From: Plutella xylostella
Lineage: Eukaryota > Arthropoda > Insecta > Lepidoptera > Plutellidae
Assembly: GCF_932276165.1 (NCBI RefSeq)
Contig: NC_064002.1
Location: forward strand, 1,674,001 to 1,738,000
Length of the DNA: 64,000 nucleotides
Direction: 5' to 3'
In this document: in pieces, positions 22,186 to 31,557 of the stretch
Layout of the letters: each line of letters starts with the position of its first letter
How positions within the stretch are numbered: the stretch's first letter is position 1
Position numbers and translations under genes: made by a program
The notes under the pieces: model-generated
The model's database searches: none
What the model was told of the DNA's origin: nothing
The model's input: only the letters and a program-made list of their open reading frames with translations

Positions 22186-23997
22186 ATGTCGAGGATGATG
22201 ACCCGGAAGGTGCAGAGCCGTGACCTGGAGATCCAGCTGAGGACAGCTTTGGAGGATCTCAAGGCGTCTCGTGACCTCTCAAGCCAACTGATGGCAGAGC
22301 GGGAGGACAACGAAAAGGAATTTGATTCCCTTTTGAAAAAGAACACCGACCTAAAGAATGTCATCGCTGAAATGGACATCCAATACCAAGACTTACAAGG
22401 CAAATGTGATGAGCTGGAAATTGTACTGAGATCAAACACAGAGAGTCAGGATTTATATGAAGCTGCCTTGACAAAGATCTGCAGCCTGGAGCATCAACTG
22501 GCTGAAGCACACACAGAAATCCAGCAAATAAATGAAGCACATGCAAGCGAAGAAACAAATAAGACAATGGCACTGTACGATGAATTAGTTACCCTACATC
22601 ACACCCCTATGCCAACAATAGACCTCACCACTCCAAGCAAATCAATCAATATCAAAGGTGCAAACAGGCTTAAAAAATATATTAAAATAAATAAATATAT
22701 TAGGAAGTCTGAGCGAGCATTGAAAAAGCATAAGACGTACCTTCCATTGAAAAAGGATAGAGTGAGACTACAACTACTGGTAAATAAATATGAAGAACAG
22801 ATGTCGGACTACAACCAGAAACTCGCAGACAACAACCAAGAGTGCGAGTTCAACATGGCTATGCTACAGTCTAGGCTGGCCACATTGAAGTCTGCCCTAG
22901 ACCAGAGAACTGTGGAGTATGAAAACCAGCTGCTGGTGCTGAGAAGTGTGGGCTTAGTTCGGGTTGAGATGCTGCCGGAGAAGTCTTCACCTGCTGAAGC
23001 CTCCACCGCATCTCCGGAGGCCACCACCACCACCCCGTTGGCCACCACTGAACTCACCACTGGTCTCCCGAGGGCCACCACCAGACTCCTGGCGGCCACC
23101 ACCAGCATCCCGTTGGCCACCACTGGACTCACCACTGGTCTCTTGGGGACCACCACCGGACTCTCGGGGACCACCACCATTCTCCCGAGGGCCACCACCA
23201 GACTCCTGGCGGCCACCACCAGCCTCCCGACGGCCGCGCCATCCTCAGAGGTCATCCAGAGCGGATCGGCGGCAGCAGATGTTTTTCAGGCCTCCACTAA
23301 GAAATTACATAGGAAACCCACCTATTCTCAGGCAGCTAGTAGAATAGTAGGTAATAAGCAGTTACCTAAGATGTCACCCTCTACCTTGACAAGGCTTACT
23401 ACAAGTAGTAGCAATTCAAGCGAGGATTACAGCACAGTTGTATATTCCGATAGGCTTGGCAAGGATTTCGGGCACATGTTGGGTAATCATGTAAATGGAA
23501 AAGTTGTTAATTATTGTTACCCAGAACTTACATTCGGACAAATAGTTGAATTAATTTCAGAGAGGTCACACACTGACAAAACAACTATATTTATTATGTT
23601 GGGAAATAGTTTAGGGGTGTCAAAGTCTGACATACATAGAAGTTTTGCTATATTAGAAGGCCTTCCTACAAAACATGTATTTGTTTGTGCATTTCCTTAC
23701 TCATGCACACTGCCTGACAAATGCAATTATATGACATGTAGCCTAAATAAAACAATGTACAATGCATGTTGTAAATCTGATTGTATCAATTTCTTTGATA
23801 CTAATTTATACGTAGATAATTTTAAGTTGACTTGGGACAGTTTATTTTTGTCCTCAAATCAGAAACGACGTCTAGCTACAGAGGTAGCTCATCTTATTAA
23901 CTCAGTTATAAGCATTATAACGAAGAAAACTTGTGTCCCTATTGACATCGTCAGTAGTAATACTGATAATAGTAATAGTACAGTAGATTTAAATTAG
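22186..23997 (+). CDS. Element A ORF1 protein (coiled coil plus esterase-like domain)
   Basis: The start chosen is the first AUG (MSRMMTRKVQSRD). The open frame itself begins earlier at a GTG with no AUG. The product is 603 residues. Residues about 5-170 and 190-260 are charged heptad-rich coiled coil, and about 250-335 are a degenerate Thr/Pro repeat (ATTTTPLATT, LPRATTRLLAATTS and similar). The last 170 residues resemble the SGNH-like domain found in ORF1 of insect CR1-type LINEs: VVYSDRLGKDFGHML, VVNYCYPELTFGQIVELI, TTIFIMLGNSLGV, AFPYSCTLPDKCN. The usual GDS nucleophile context reads YSDR, so catalysis is uncertain. ORF1p of such LINEs binds the RNA and makes particles with ORF2p. The last codons (GAT TTA AAT TAG) form a -1 slippery site. 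Unlike many relatives, there is no N-terminal PHD finger. Confidence 0.8.
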   Translation: MSRMMTRKVQSRDLEIQLRTALEDLKASRDLSSQLMAEREDNEKEFDSLLKKNTDLKNVIAEMDIQYQDLQGKCDELEIVLRSNTESQDLYEAALTKICSLEHQLAEAHTEIQQINEAHASEETNKTMALYDELVTLHHTPMPTIDLTTPSKSINIKGANRLKKYIKINKYIRKSERALKKHKTYLPLKKDRVRLQLLVNKYEEQMSDYNQKLADNNQECEFNMAMLQSRLATLKSALDQRTVEYENQLLVLRSVGLVRVEMLPEKSSPAEASTASPEATTTTPLATTELTTGLPRATTRLLAATTSIPLATTGLTTGLLGTTTGLSGTTTILPRATTRLLAATTSLPTAAPSSEVIQSGSAAADVFQASTKKLHRKPTYSQAASRIVGNKQLPKMSPSTLTRLTTSSSNSSEDYSTVVYSDRLGKDFGHMLGNHVNGKVVNYCYPELTFGQIVELISERSHTDKTTIFIMLGNSLGVSKSDIHRSFAILEGLPTKHVFVCAFPYSCTLPDKCNYMTCSLNKTMYNACCKSDCINFFDTNLYVDNFKLTWDSLFLSSNQKRRLATEVAHLINSVISIITKKTCVPIDIVSSNTDNSNSTVDLN

Positions 23998-24063
23998 ATT
24001 CTCAGACAACGGGAGAGCATCATAGCGTTGATATAAAGATTGATTCAGTTCACTGCTCTCTCG
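23988..24063 (+). promoter_or_regulatory. Predicted -1 ribosomal frameshift site between ORF1 and ORF2
   Basis: T TTA AAT (23988-23994), read in the ORF1 frame, is a textbook X XXY YYZ slippery heptamer and is followed at once by the ORF1 stop TAG. A slip of -1 gives TTT AAA TTA GAT and enters the ORF2 frame. That frame is open from 23979 and has no AUG until about 24225. Downstream, CGGGAGAGCA (24010-24019) can pair with TGCTCTCTCG (24054-24063): ten pairs with one G-U and a 34-nt loop. The 15-nt spacer is longer than the usual 5-9. Seen: heptamer, frame and stem. Inferred: function. Confidence 0.6.
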
Positions 24064-26924
24064 GCTCAAAACTATTAAAGGACAAGACATTTAAGAATGA
24101 ATTTAAAGTGGTACATCAGAATATTCAGAGTCTTTCTTCTAAATTGTTAGAAATAGAACTATTTTCGGAAAAATTTAACATTGATTGTTTATGTATCACA
24201 GAACATTGGTTAGACGAGAATAAAATGATGTTCCAATTGAAAAATTACAAACTTATAAGCTGTTTTAACAGAAAGTGCAACGAGCATGGCGGGTCACTTA
24301 TATTTCTTAAAGAAAATTGTAAATGTAAAGAACGAAAGGACATAGTAGCTCTTTCTGTTAAACACCATATAGAAATTTCATGTGCAGAGCTAAACAAGTA
24401 TATAATAGTATGTACCTACAGGCCACCTACTGGTGATTTCATTACCTTTGAGACTGTCATGGAGGATGTTCTAAGGTTAGCTTCCAATAGTAAAAAGGAA
24501 GTAATAGTGTGTGGTGACTTTAATGTTGACCTATTAGGTGACTCTCCTAATATATCGAAATTACTGTTACTTTTTAAATCATTTAATCTTTTTAATGTCT
24601 TTCTGGAACCAACTAGGATTACATCCACGTCGGCCACTTGTCTAGATAACATATTCTGTAACTGTGAGTTTAAAGACAGTAGTGTGATAAATTGTCTGAG
24701 GTCAGACCACAGTGGGCAGACCATTACCTTAGTAAACACTGACAAGACAAATAAAACTAAGGTTAGATGCAGACCGATTACTACAAAGAAAATTGACAAT
24801 TACTTGAAGAAACTAGACGAAAAACTTCCGAGGGTTAAAGTAGATTGCAATTCTAATGAGATGTATACTAACTTATTTAAGATAATAGCTGATGAGTTTG
24901 AGAGTAATTTTGAAACGAAGGAAGTTTTGATAGACAATAAAATTAAATTTTGTGACTGGGCTACAGATGGTATTCGCAAAAGCAGGGCGACATTATATGA
25001 TCTGTATGAGATGAAAACATTCATACTCCGCCCTGACTTTCAATCTTATGTGAAGAAATATAGCAAAATGTACAAATGTGTCTGTCACTGTGCGAAGACA
25101 ATTTTTATTAATAACAAGATTAAAGACTCGGCTAACAAATCTAAGGCCATTTGGAATATTATTAATAACGAAACGGGGAAGAATCGAACACGCGAGACTA
25201 ATTTATCTTTAAAGGTAGGCAATGACATAATAACATCAAATGACGAGGTGGCGAGAGTTTTTGAAGAGTTTTTTACGAACATTCCTTTAGAGACTACTTG
25301 CAACCTAGATTCTTCAGCTACATTAGCTGAAACCCTGATGAAGGAGAACGCACCTTCAACCGATAAGGAATTTAAATTCAGATATATAAATACATTAACT
25401 ATTATAAAAACATTTAAGTCCTTAAATATGAAGAAAACTGAAGACTTGTGGGGAATGTCAGTTAAATTTGTTCTTTCTATTATTAATAAAATCGCCCCAA
25501 TTTTGGCTAACATTTTTAATAAATGTATCGCTGAAGGTGTGTTCCCAGATCTTATGAAATTGAGTAAAATTATACCTCTGTTCAAGAGTGGGGATATGGA
25601 GGACCCTGCAAATTTCAGGCCTGTCTCGGTTCTTCCAGTTTTGAGTAAAATATTTGAGAGGATCATACTCAGTCAGATGCTTTTGCATTTCAATGAAGCT
25701 CGACTGTTTCATAGCCAGCAGTATGGTTTTACAAAAGGCAAATCAACAACCGATGCCGGTACTGCGTTAATTAAGCACATATTTGACGCCTGGGAAGACC
25801 ATCACGATGCTATTGGAGTCTTCTGTGATCTGTCGAAGGCGTTTGATTGTGTGGACCATCAGACTTTAATTTCGAAACTGAGATACTATGGAATAGGAGG
25901 AAAGGCTTTAGATTTGATAGCTTCATATTTAGACAAGAGGCAACAAAGGGTCGATATTAATAATACTAAATCACAGGGGGCTCATGTAAAGATAGGCGTC
26001 CCTCAAGGATCTATTCTAGGACCATTTTTATTCCTCATTTATATTAATGACTTGCCTTTTATGGTTGAAAAATTGACTAATATAGTTTTATTTGCTGACG
26101 ATACTTCTTTGCTTTTTAAAGTTAAAAGAAGTGAAAATATTTTTTATGAAATTAATTCTATTCTATCTGACATACACGATTGGTTTACCGTAAATAATCT
26201 TTTATTGAATTCTAAGAAAACGAAATGTATTAAATTTACACTGCCGAATGTTAGACAATGCGATACTAACATTATTCTAGATGGGAATAAATTGGACCTA
26301 GTTAATGATACTGTCTTTCTTGGTATGACTATAGATTCAAAGTTACAATGGGGACCTCACATTGCCAAATTGGCTGGAAGGTTGAGCTCGGCAGCTTTTG
26401 CTGTACGGAAAATTAGACAACTGACCGACGTTGAAACCGCCAGATTAGTTTACTTTAGTTATTTCCACAGCTTATTGTCGTATGGAATTTTGCTTTGGGG
26501 TAGAGCCGCTGATATTGAGACTATATTTGTATTACAGAAAAGAGCCATCCGCTCTATATACAAACTTGGTTCCAGGGATTCATTGAGAGAACTATTTAAA
26601 GAAATTAACATCCTTACAGTTCCATGTCAGTTCATTTTTTCCAATTTAATGTATGTACGAAAGAATATTTCAACTTTTGATACAATTGGCAGTAATCATG
26701 ACATTAATACTAGGAACAAGCATAAGCTGGCTTTTCCAGCGATGCGTCTGGCGAAAGTTAATAAATCGTTTTTAGGGTACTGTATTAGATTTTATAATAA
26801 GCTTCCAGCAGAAGTTGCTCAAATGCCAGAGAATAAGTTTAAGTGTTACATTAAAGAGAAACTCAGTAAAAAAGCTTATTATAGAATTGATGATTACTTA
26901 GAGGACGTTAATGCATGGCTGTGA
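23994..26924 (+). CDS. Element A ORF2: AP-endonuclease and reverse transcriptase
   Basis: The first codon after the predicted slip is TTA at 23994, giving about 976 residues. The endonuclease has every landmark in place: QNIQSL (about 24114), the catalytic Glu in ITEHWL, YRPPTGD, CGDFNVDLLG, ATCLDNIF and LRSDHSG. The RT follows: NFRPVSVLPVLSKIFERI, QYGFTKGKSTTDA, DLSKAFDCVDH (about 25827), GVPQGSILGP (about 25995) and FADDTSLLF (about 26091). A C-terminal LSYGILLWGRAA region comes last. The enzyme nicks the genome and copies the LINE RNA at the nick. No in-frame AUG precedes the QN and E endonuclease motifs, so a downstream AUG start would lose catalysis. The intact frame and motifs suggest a recent, possibly active copy. 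Confidence 0.9.
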   Translation, partial: LDSQTTGEHHSVDIKIDSVHCSLGSKLLKDKTFKNEFKVVHQNIQSLSSKLLEIELFSEKFNIDCLCITEHWLDENKMMFQLKNYKLISCFNRKCNEHGGSLIFLKENCKCKERKDIVALSVKHHIEISCAELNKYIIVCTYRPPTGDFITFETVMEDVLRLASNSKKEVIVCGDFNVDLLGDSPNISKLLLLFKSFNLFNVFLEPTRITSTSATCLDNIFCNCEFKDSSVINCLRSDHSGQTITLVNTDKTNKTKVRCRPITTKKIDNYLKKLDEKLPRVKVDCNSNEMYTNLFKIIADEFESNFETKEVLIDNKIKFCDWATDGIRKSRATLYDLYEMKTFILRPDFQSYVKKYSKMYKCVCHCAKTIFINNKIKDSANKSKAIWNIINNETGKNRTRETNLSLKVGNDIITSNDEVARVFEEFFTNIPLETTCNLDSSATLAETLMKENAPSTDKEFKFRYINTLTIIKTFKSLNMKKTEDLWGMSVKFVLSIINKIAPILANIFNKCIAEGVFPDLMKLSKIIPLFKSGDMEDPANFRPVSVLPVLSKIFERIILSQMLLHFNEARLFHSQQYGFTKGKSTTDAGTALIKHIFDAWEDHHDAIGVFCDLSKAFDCVDHQTLISKLRYYGIGGKALDLIASYLDKRQQRVDINNTKSQGAHVKIGVPQGSILGPFLFLIYINDLPFMVEKLTNIVLFADDTSLLFKVKRSENIFYEINSILSDIHDWFTVNNLLLNSKKTKCIKFTLPNVRQCDTNIILDGNKLDLVNDTVFLGMTIDSKLQWGPHIAKLAGRLSSAAFAVRKIRQLTDVETARLVYFSYFHSLLSYGILLWGRAADIETIFVLQKRAIRSIYKLGSRDSLRELFKEINILTVPCQFIFSNLMYVRKNISTFDTIGSNHDINTRNKHKLAFPAMRLAKVNKSFLGYCIRFYNKLPAEVAQMPENKFKCYIKEKLSKKAYYRIDDYLEDVNAWL

Positions 26925-27148
26925 TAAGTAGTTAGCTCTGCTCATATTATTATAATAATAATAATTAAGCTTATATGTATTGTATACCAACTAGTTTTAA
27001 GTCTTTTTTTGAAAAGATGGCTCAGGAGTTTCTTGCCTCCGTTCTTCTCCTTAGACAGAAAGAGCCCCCCCTTATCCGAACGGAGAGTAATTTGTAAAAA
27101 TTGACGTTCATCAGAAAATTTTATATTTGTACGATGAATAAAAAATTT

Positions 27149-27172
27149 TGACTTTGACTTTGACTTTGACTT
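27149..27172 (+). repeat. (TTTGAC)n 3' tail of element A
   Basis: Four tandem ACTTTG units follow AATAAAAAATTTTG and mark the 3' terminus of the LINE. Confidence 0.75.
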
Positions 27173-27297
27173 ATTTCTTAATTCCTTTAGACTTTTCAGA
27201 GTCTAACTTTGCCCATAGTAGTCATTCTTTCTTGCGGTGTTAATAAACCCAACTCATCTTTAAGTAGGTAATCAGATAAGTGTATCGCACTGTACTA

Positions 27298-27482
27298 TAC
27301 AGGATGTTGCAAAAAAGGTAAGGCTTTAAGTTTCTATGGAAGTTGGTTGGTCTCGTGACTTTTTACTATGAAAAACTATATTTTTTTTTGTGAATTTTCA
27401 AAACTCGTAAAACAAAAGTTGTTCAGTATGACCCAATGAGTCACTCCCTGTCGGCTTAGTATTTTGCAACGAGTATTCAGTA
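27298..27482 (-). repeat. MITE family ACAGGATGTTGCAAAAAGG, copy 3
   Basis: It starts TATACAGGATGTTGCAAAAA and ends TAGTATTTTGCAACGAGTAT. The interior shares GTGAATTTTCAAAA, AAAAGTTGTTCAGTATGACC and CCCTGTCGGCTTAG with the other copies. Confidence 0.6.
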
Positions 27483-28959
27483 CAAGTATACCTACAGGAT
27501 ACTTATCGCCTACAGCTGATGGCAAATGAAACCGAACCGCAACGGTCATAATACTGTTAATTAATTGTTATGTGCACTGTAATGGACCACATTATTTAGT
27601 GCACAAATAAATCTCAATTATTGAAACAACCTGTTTATTTCAGTAATGTTTTCGTTAATTATGTATTAAGTATGTTTTCGGTATCGTGTGTAATGTAAAT
27701 TACATTACTAAATACTTATATGAAAAACTTATTCTGTATAAAGCAATGCAAATATAAAGTAAAATTTCAGTGATTTTGATTCTAAAACCATTGAAATGAT
27801 AGTGCTGGTTCTAAAGGAAGGGAAGAATTTTAGTTTTAGCACTGTTAAAGGTTAAAGCCTAAAATATTTTTAAAATATTATAGATTTTGCAACATTTTTT
27901 TTTAAGTTTTAGAAGGTGTCTTTTGAATGCCTGCCATGTTTTCCTAGTAACAACCCAACCCTAGGAAGCTATTCCTCACATAGGTTCCTGTCCAATACAT
28001 TTGTTCACATAATTCTAATTCACTGATATTAATTACCTCCCAACTTGTTTACTATTATTACCTACCAATTCATCAACACATTTATATATTTATATACCTA
28101 ATACCTTCCTGTTTGCCAAATTCGTTCTACGAACATGGACTGCGTAAGTGCTAATCTCATAATTCGTCCTTATTCACACAACAATCCTACCAAACTCGGC
28201 AATAATTACCTTCTGTCGACGCGTGTAATAGAATACATAAGTATCTAACTAATAAGTGTACTGAATGTGCAGTGTATTAGTTCCAGACAAGGTACGGTCA
28301 GCTTCATAAGTAACTATACACTTTTGTACCTGTTTGAATGGGCAGTTTGTGAGTTTGTCAAATGTGTACCTACAGCTAATATACTTTACGTACAAGAAAT
28401 ACAAGAATACTTTTTAGTCACCTATCCAATCTAAAACTTTTTCTTCGAGCGTGTCGATGACACAGATGGCCTGTTTTAAATTACACACACGAGCAATGAA
28501 AAAGATTCACTTTCAATATTCCTAAAACTATACGGCCCATTTTTTTTTAAAAAAAAGCTGTTAATTGTATTTCTACATTAGAGATGGCATCGCCGTCGTT
28601 TATTTGGACAATGAATGGATAGCCTCCTTATTTTCTTTATTTCGTTTAAAAATAATCGCCGATCAGTACCTCCTGAACACGAAACAGAATAGTGATCAGT
28701 ACAATTGAGACTATTTGCCAACCGCTATGGGTTGGGATCAATTGACTAGCAATTTTTGTCCCTGCGCGGCCGCCGCGCACTCACCTACATTGTGTTATTG
28801 CATGAGTTGAGTACTTACTTATTTAAACACGTTTGACAGATGATATCATTTGCGACCATCAAAAATTTTAATGTACCCTCGAAGAATAAAATCTTTTCAC
28901 ATGCTCTATTTTTGCAATTTTCTCAACATAATAGAGAAGATGTTTCAATTATCTATTAT
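27483..28959. other. No gene seen
   Basis: AT-rich noncoding sequence. ACACACGAGCAATGAAAAAG at 28484-28504 is an isolated left end of the ACTCACGGGCAATG MITE family. Confidence 0.4.
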
Positions 28960-29019
28960 TATTATTATTAATAAACTCTTTATTGAACAAAATAAATTGT
29001 TACAAAGGCGAACTTAATG
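28960..29019 (-). repeat. LINE 3' end, left half (split by insertion)
   Basis: AATAAACTCTTTATTGAACA leads into AAAGGCGAACTTAATG, and the sequence resumes at 30138 as CGAACTTAATGCTAGCAGCA. The rejoined sequence resembles the LINE end at 9285-9355. CGAACTTAATG is present on both sides of the insertion. Confidence 0.6.
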
Positions 29020-30137
29020 GGAACACCCAAATATTCCGAAAAACTTTTTTCCGAATTTGATAACCCCGAATATGTAATTTACGAAATATTGCAATACCGA
29101 TTTTTTTAAATACCGAATTATAATAATCACGAAAATTATAATTTCGAATATTATAATCACGAATATTGTTATTACGATTGTTAAATATACGAATGTTAAA
29201 AAATACGATTACTTTAATATACGAAAAATAAAATACCGATTTATTATAATCACGAAAAAGTCAAATCCCGATCGGAAATATGATAATTCGTGATTTTGAC
29301 AAAAAAACATAAACGTCTTTAAAACTTTAGAACCAAAACCAAAAGATAGGTGCGACGACGAGCAAAGCGAGGAGGAGCGTGTTAGGTGCACATAGATATC
29401 GAAAAACAAAGCGGAGCGTTTCAAATATAGAGCAAAACAATTGCTAGGATTTTTATGGTGTTCAAACTTAAAAACCTTAGGACCTAAACCTAAAGATAGG
29501 TGCGACGACGAGCAAAGCGAGGAGGAGCGTGTTAGGTGCACATAGATATCGAAAAAAAAAGCGGAGCGCAGCGAAGCGGAGCGGAGCGTTTCAAATTTAG
29601 AGCAAAACAATTGCTAGGATTTTTATGGTGTTTAAACTTAAAAACCTTAGGACCTAAACCTAAAGATAGGTGCGACGACGAGCAAAGCGAGGAGGAGCGT
29701 GTTAGGTGCACATAGATATCGAAAAACAAAGCGGAGCGCAGCGAAGCGGAGCGGAGCGTTTCACATAATATAGCATAAAAATATTGTTTTTATACGCATT
29801 ATGCTGCATTATTCATATAACCATTTCTTGTTAACTAAGAAACATTCGGGAATTTGTATTTTCGGAATATTAAAACTTCGGGATTCGTAATTTTAACAAT
29901 TCGATATAATAAAAAATCGTACTTTTGAAACATCGAAAAAATAATATTCGGAAAATTGACTTTCGTCATTTTAATAAATGTGTTGTTTGAAATTTCGTTT
30001 ATAAACTATTCGTGATTTTCGTTATTCGGAAACTTAAAATTCGGGATTGTGAATTATTCGGAACTATGAAATTCGAAATTTTTAAAATCGTTATTTTCAT
30101 ATACGTAAAAAAGTTATTCGGAATTATGTAGTGTACC
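29020..30137. mobile_element. Mutator-like nonautonomous DNA transposon, 11-bp duplication
   Basis: The element starts GGAACACCCAAATATTCCGA and its right end, read inward, starts GGTACACTACATAATTCCGA. The two arms stay similar for about 35 bp (both continue AA.AACTTTTTT.CG). CGAACTTAATG lies directly outside both ends (29009-29019 and 30138-30148). An 8-11 bp duplication with long imperfect inverted repeats is typical of Mutator-like elements. The interior is AT-rich and dotted with short CGAATAT/ACGAAAT/TTCGGAAT motifs in both directions, around a G+C-richer tandem repeat. It has no transposase gene. Confidence 0.65.
29312..29775 (+). repeat. Three tandem 150-170 bp units inside the Mutator-like element
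   Basis: AGATAGGTGCGACGACGAGC recurs at 29344, 29494 and 29664. Each unit continues AAAGCGAGGAGGAGCGTGTT and AGGTGCACATAGATATCG, then an AAGCGGAGCG run and an AGCAAAACAATTGCTAGG linker (lost in unit 3). Units 2 and 3 have a 20-bp internal expansion of GCAGCGAAGCGGAGCG that unit 1 lacks, which explains periods of 150 and 170. Unit 2 and unit 3 are nearly identical. Confidence 0.85.
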
Positions 30138-30200
30138 CGAACTTAATGCTAGCAGCATTTTCTACCAGTTAACCTTTGGTGATGTTGAAAAAGTGATTGG
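30138..30200 (-). repeat. LINE 3' end, right half
   Basis: CGAACTTAATGCTAGCAGCA continues TTTTCTACCAGTTAACC. It is the other half of the LINE end described at 28960. Confidence 0.6.
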
Positions 30201-31315
30201 TAGTGCTTACGATAGAAAATGGTCTAAATTGAGTACCTAACCAAAATATTAATATAACTATACCTATACAATATAAGTAAATAATTCACTCTAAATAATC
30301 TACTACAAATTATATTATATCGAGTTTTAAGTGGTTTTAAACTGATAAAAACTAGGTATGTATATATGGTAGGTAGTTGTAAGTGTGCTCCGAAAATTGG
30401 GCGATGTAAACAATCCATTTCATAATTCTCTGAAATATTATTACTCTTTCGATGTAGCGAGTTTCAATATTTTTTATAATTTACTTACAGAAAATGATCG
30501 TTGATAACTGGTTACGTAATTGAGGTTTTAATCAACAACCATGCCGTTAATGGCTTTTAACCGAACGTACTCAGGGAGTGCAGATAATGTAGAGTAGTTT
30601 TAACACTCATGAAGGGAATATTTTTTACAGTACAAAAAATAGCTGAAAATCACATACCTCTGAAATTGCTACCTAAGAGCGATCTGATTTCGTTGCCCCG
30701 TACTGTCTACTGTTTTTGTTTTGTAATTGTAATTAATTTGTAGTCATAAGATTGAAATGTGGGTGTTTGTATATCGCAATTACTTTTCAAAACATAATCA
30801 GTTACAATTATAATAAAAAATTTTTTTTTTAAATTTAAGACTTAAGATTTAGTGTACCCTTGGGTCACGAACCCTAGAAACATGTTATTTGATCCAAAAT
30901 TTACTGTACTTAAACATTTGTAAATTAACACATCTTTTACAATTGAATTCGTAAATAATTGTGCACGATCTTCAGGTAACGTTTCGTGACATACTTACCT
31001 ACCTAAAAAGGATTCGTGTACTTTTGGCTTCCACTTCTTTCCTCCATACTGGAAAAGAGTGATGTTCTGAGTTTTCCTATGTGACTGTCATAATATATTA
31101 ATAATTATATTTTCAGATATCATGAGCATGGAATGGGAATTCCATCTCCGAGCAAATACCAACTCTTAGAAATGCAAGAAAAACGCAAAAAAGGTCTTCT
31201 TTTAGTTGTGCATACAGTTAAAATCTCTTAAGTGCCTCCACCGAACTGAGTAAACGAGCTACGGACGTTTCTGAACATCTCTCGATAAAACGTGTAGCCT
31301 CAACTAGTAACTAAT
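30201..31315. other. No gene seen
   Basis: AT-rich noncoding sequence with no repeat that I recognise. Confidence 0.4.
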
Positions 31316-31557
31316 ACACACTCACGGGCAATGAAAAAGTTCCGGTGAGAAAAACACCCAATTACTCCTTACCGAAAAAGTAAGTTTAAAGTAACTTAAT
31401 GGCGTCTTTTGCAATATTTTTGTACATTTAACGGTGCATCAGAATATTACCAACTAAAAACCAAAATATTTGGTTCAAATATCCTATTAATTGTTCAAAA
31501 AAATTGGGGTCATTTGGAAAATCGAAAGTGGAACTGTTTCTTTGCACGCGAGTGTAT
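31316..31557 (+). repeat. MITE of the ACTCACGGGCAATG family, complete
   Basis: The left end ACACTCACGGGCAATGAAAA and the right end TTTCTTTGCACGCGAGTGT are imperfect inverses next to TA. The interior has the family blocks GTTCCGGTGAGAAAAACACC and AAATTGGGGTCATTTGG. A TA flank suggests Tc1/mariner-type mobilisation. Confidence 0.75.

Larger units (their letters stand above)
22100..27172 (+). mobile_element. CR1-superfamily non-LTR retrotransposon (element A)
   Basis: This LINE has two long open frames: ORF1 (22186-23997) and an endonuclease-RT ORF2 (to 26924). A 250-bp 3' UTR follows, ending in ACGATGAATAAAAAATTTTG and then (ACTTTG)n repeats at about 27149-27172. A short 3' tandem repeat instead of polyA is typical of CR1-type LINEs. 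Neither ORF has an internal stop. The 5' boundary is not visible. No PHD finger precedes the coiled coil, so the copy may be 5'-truncated. No target duplication could be defined. Confidence 0.85.

Noticed and set aside
22809..23347. Val-rich minus frame and Pro-rich plus frame across ORF1 of element A
   Set aside because: They come from the CCACCAC repeat read in other frames. The coiled-coil ORF1 frame explains the region.
24416..25712. Minus-strand frames of 74-193 codons
   Set aside because: They are antisense to the intact ORF2 of element A.
29209..29729. Minus-strand frames with repeated FFDIYVHLTRSSSLCSSSHLS
   Set aside because: They are shadows of the tandem DNA repeat inside the Mutator-like element.
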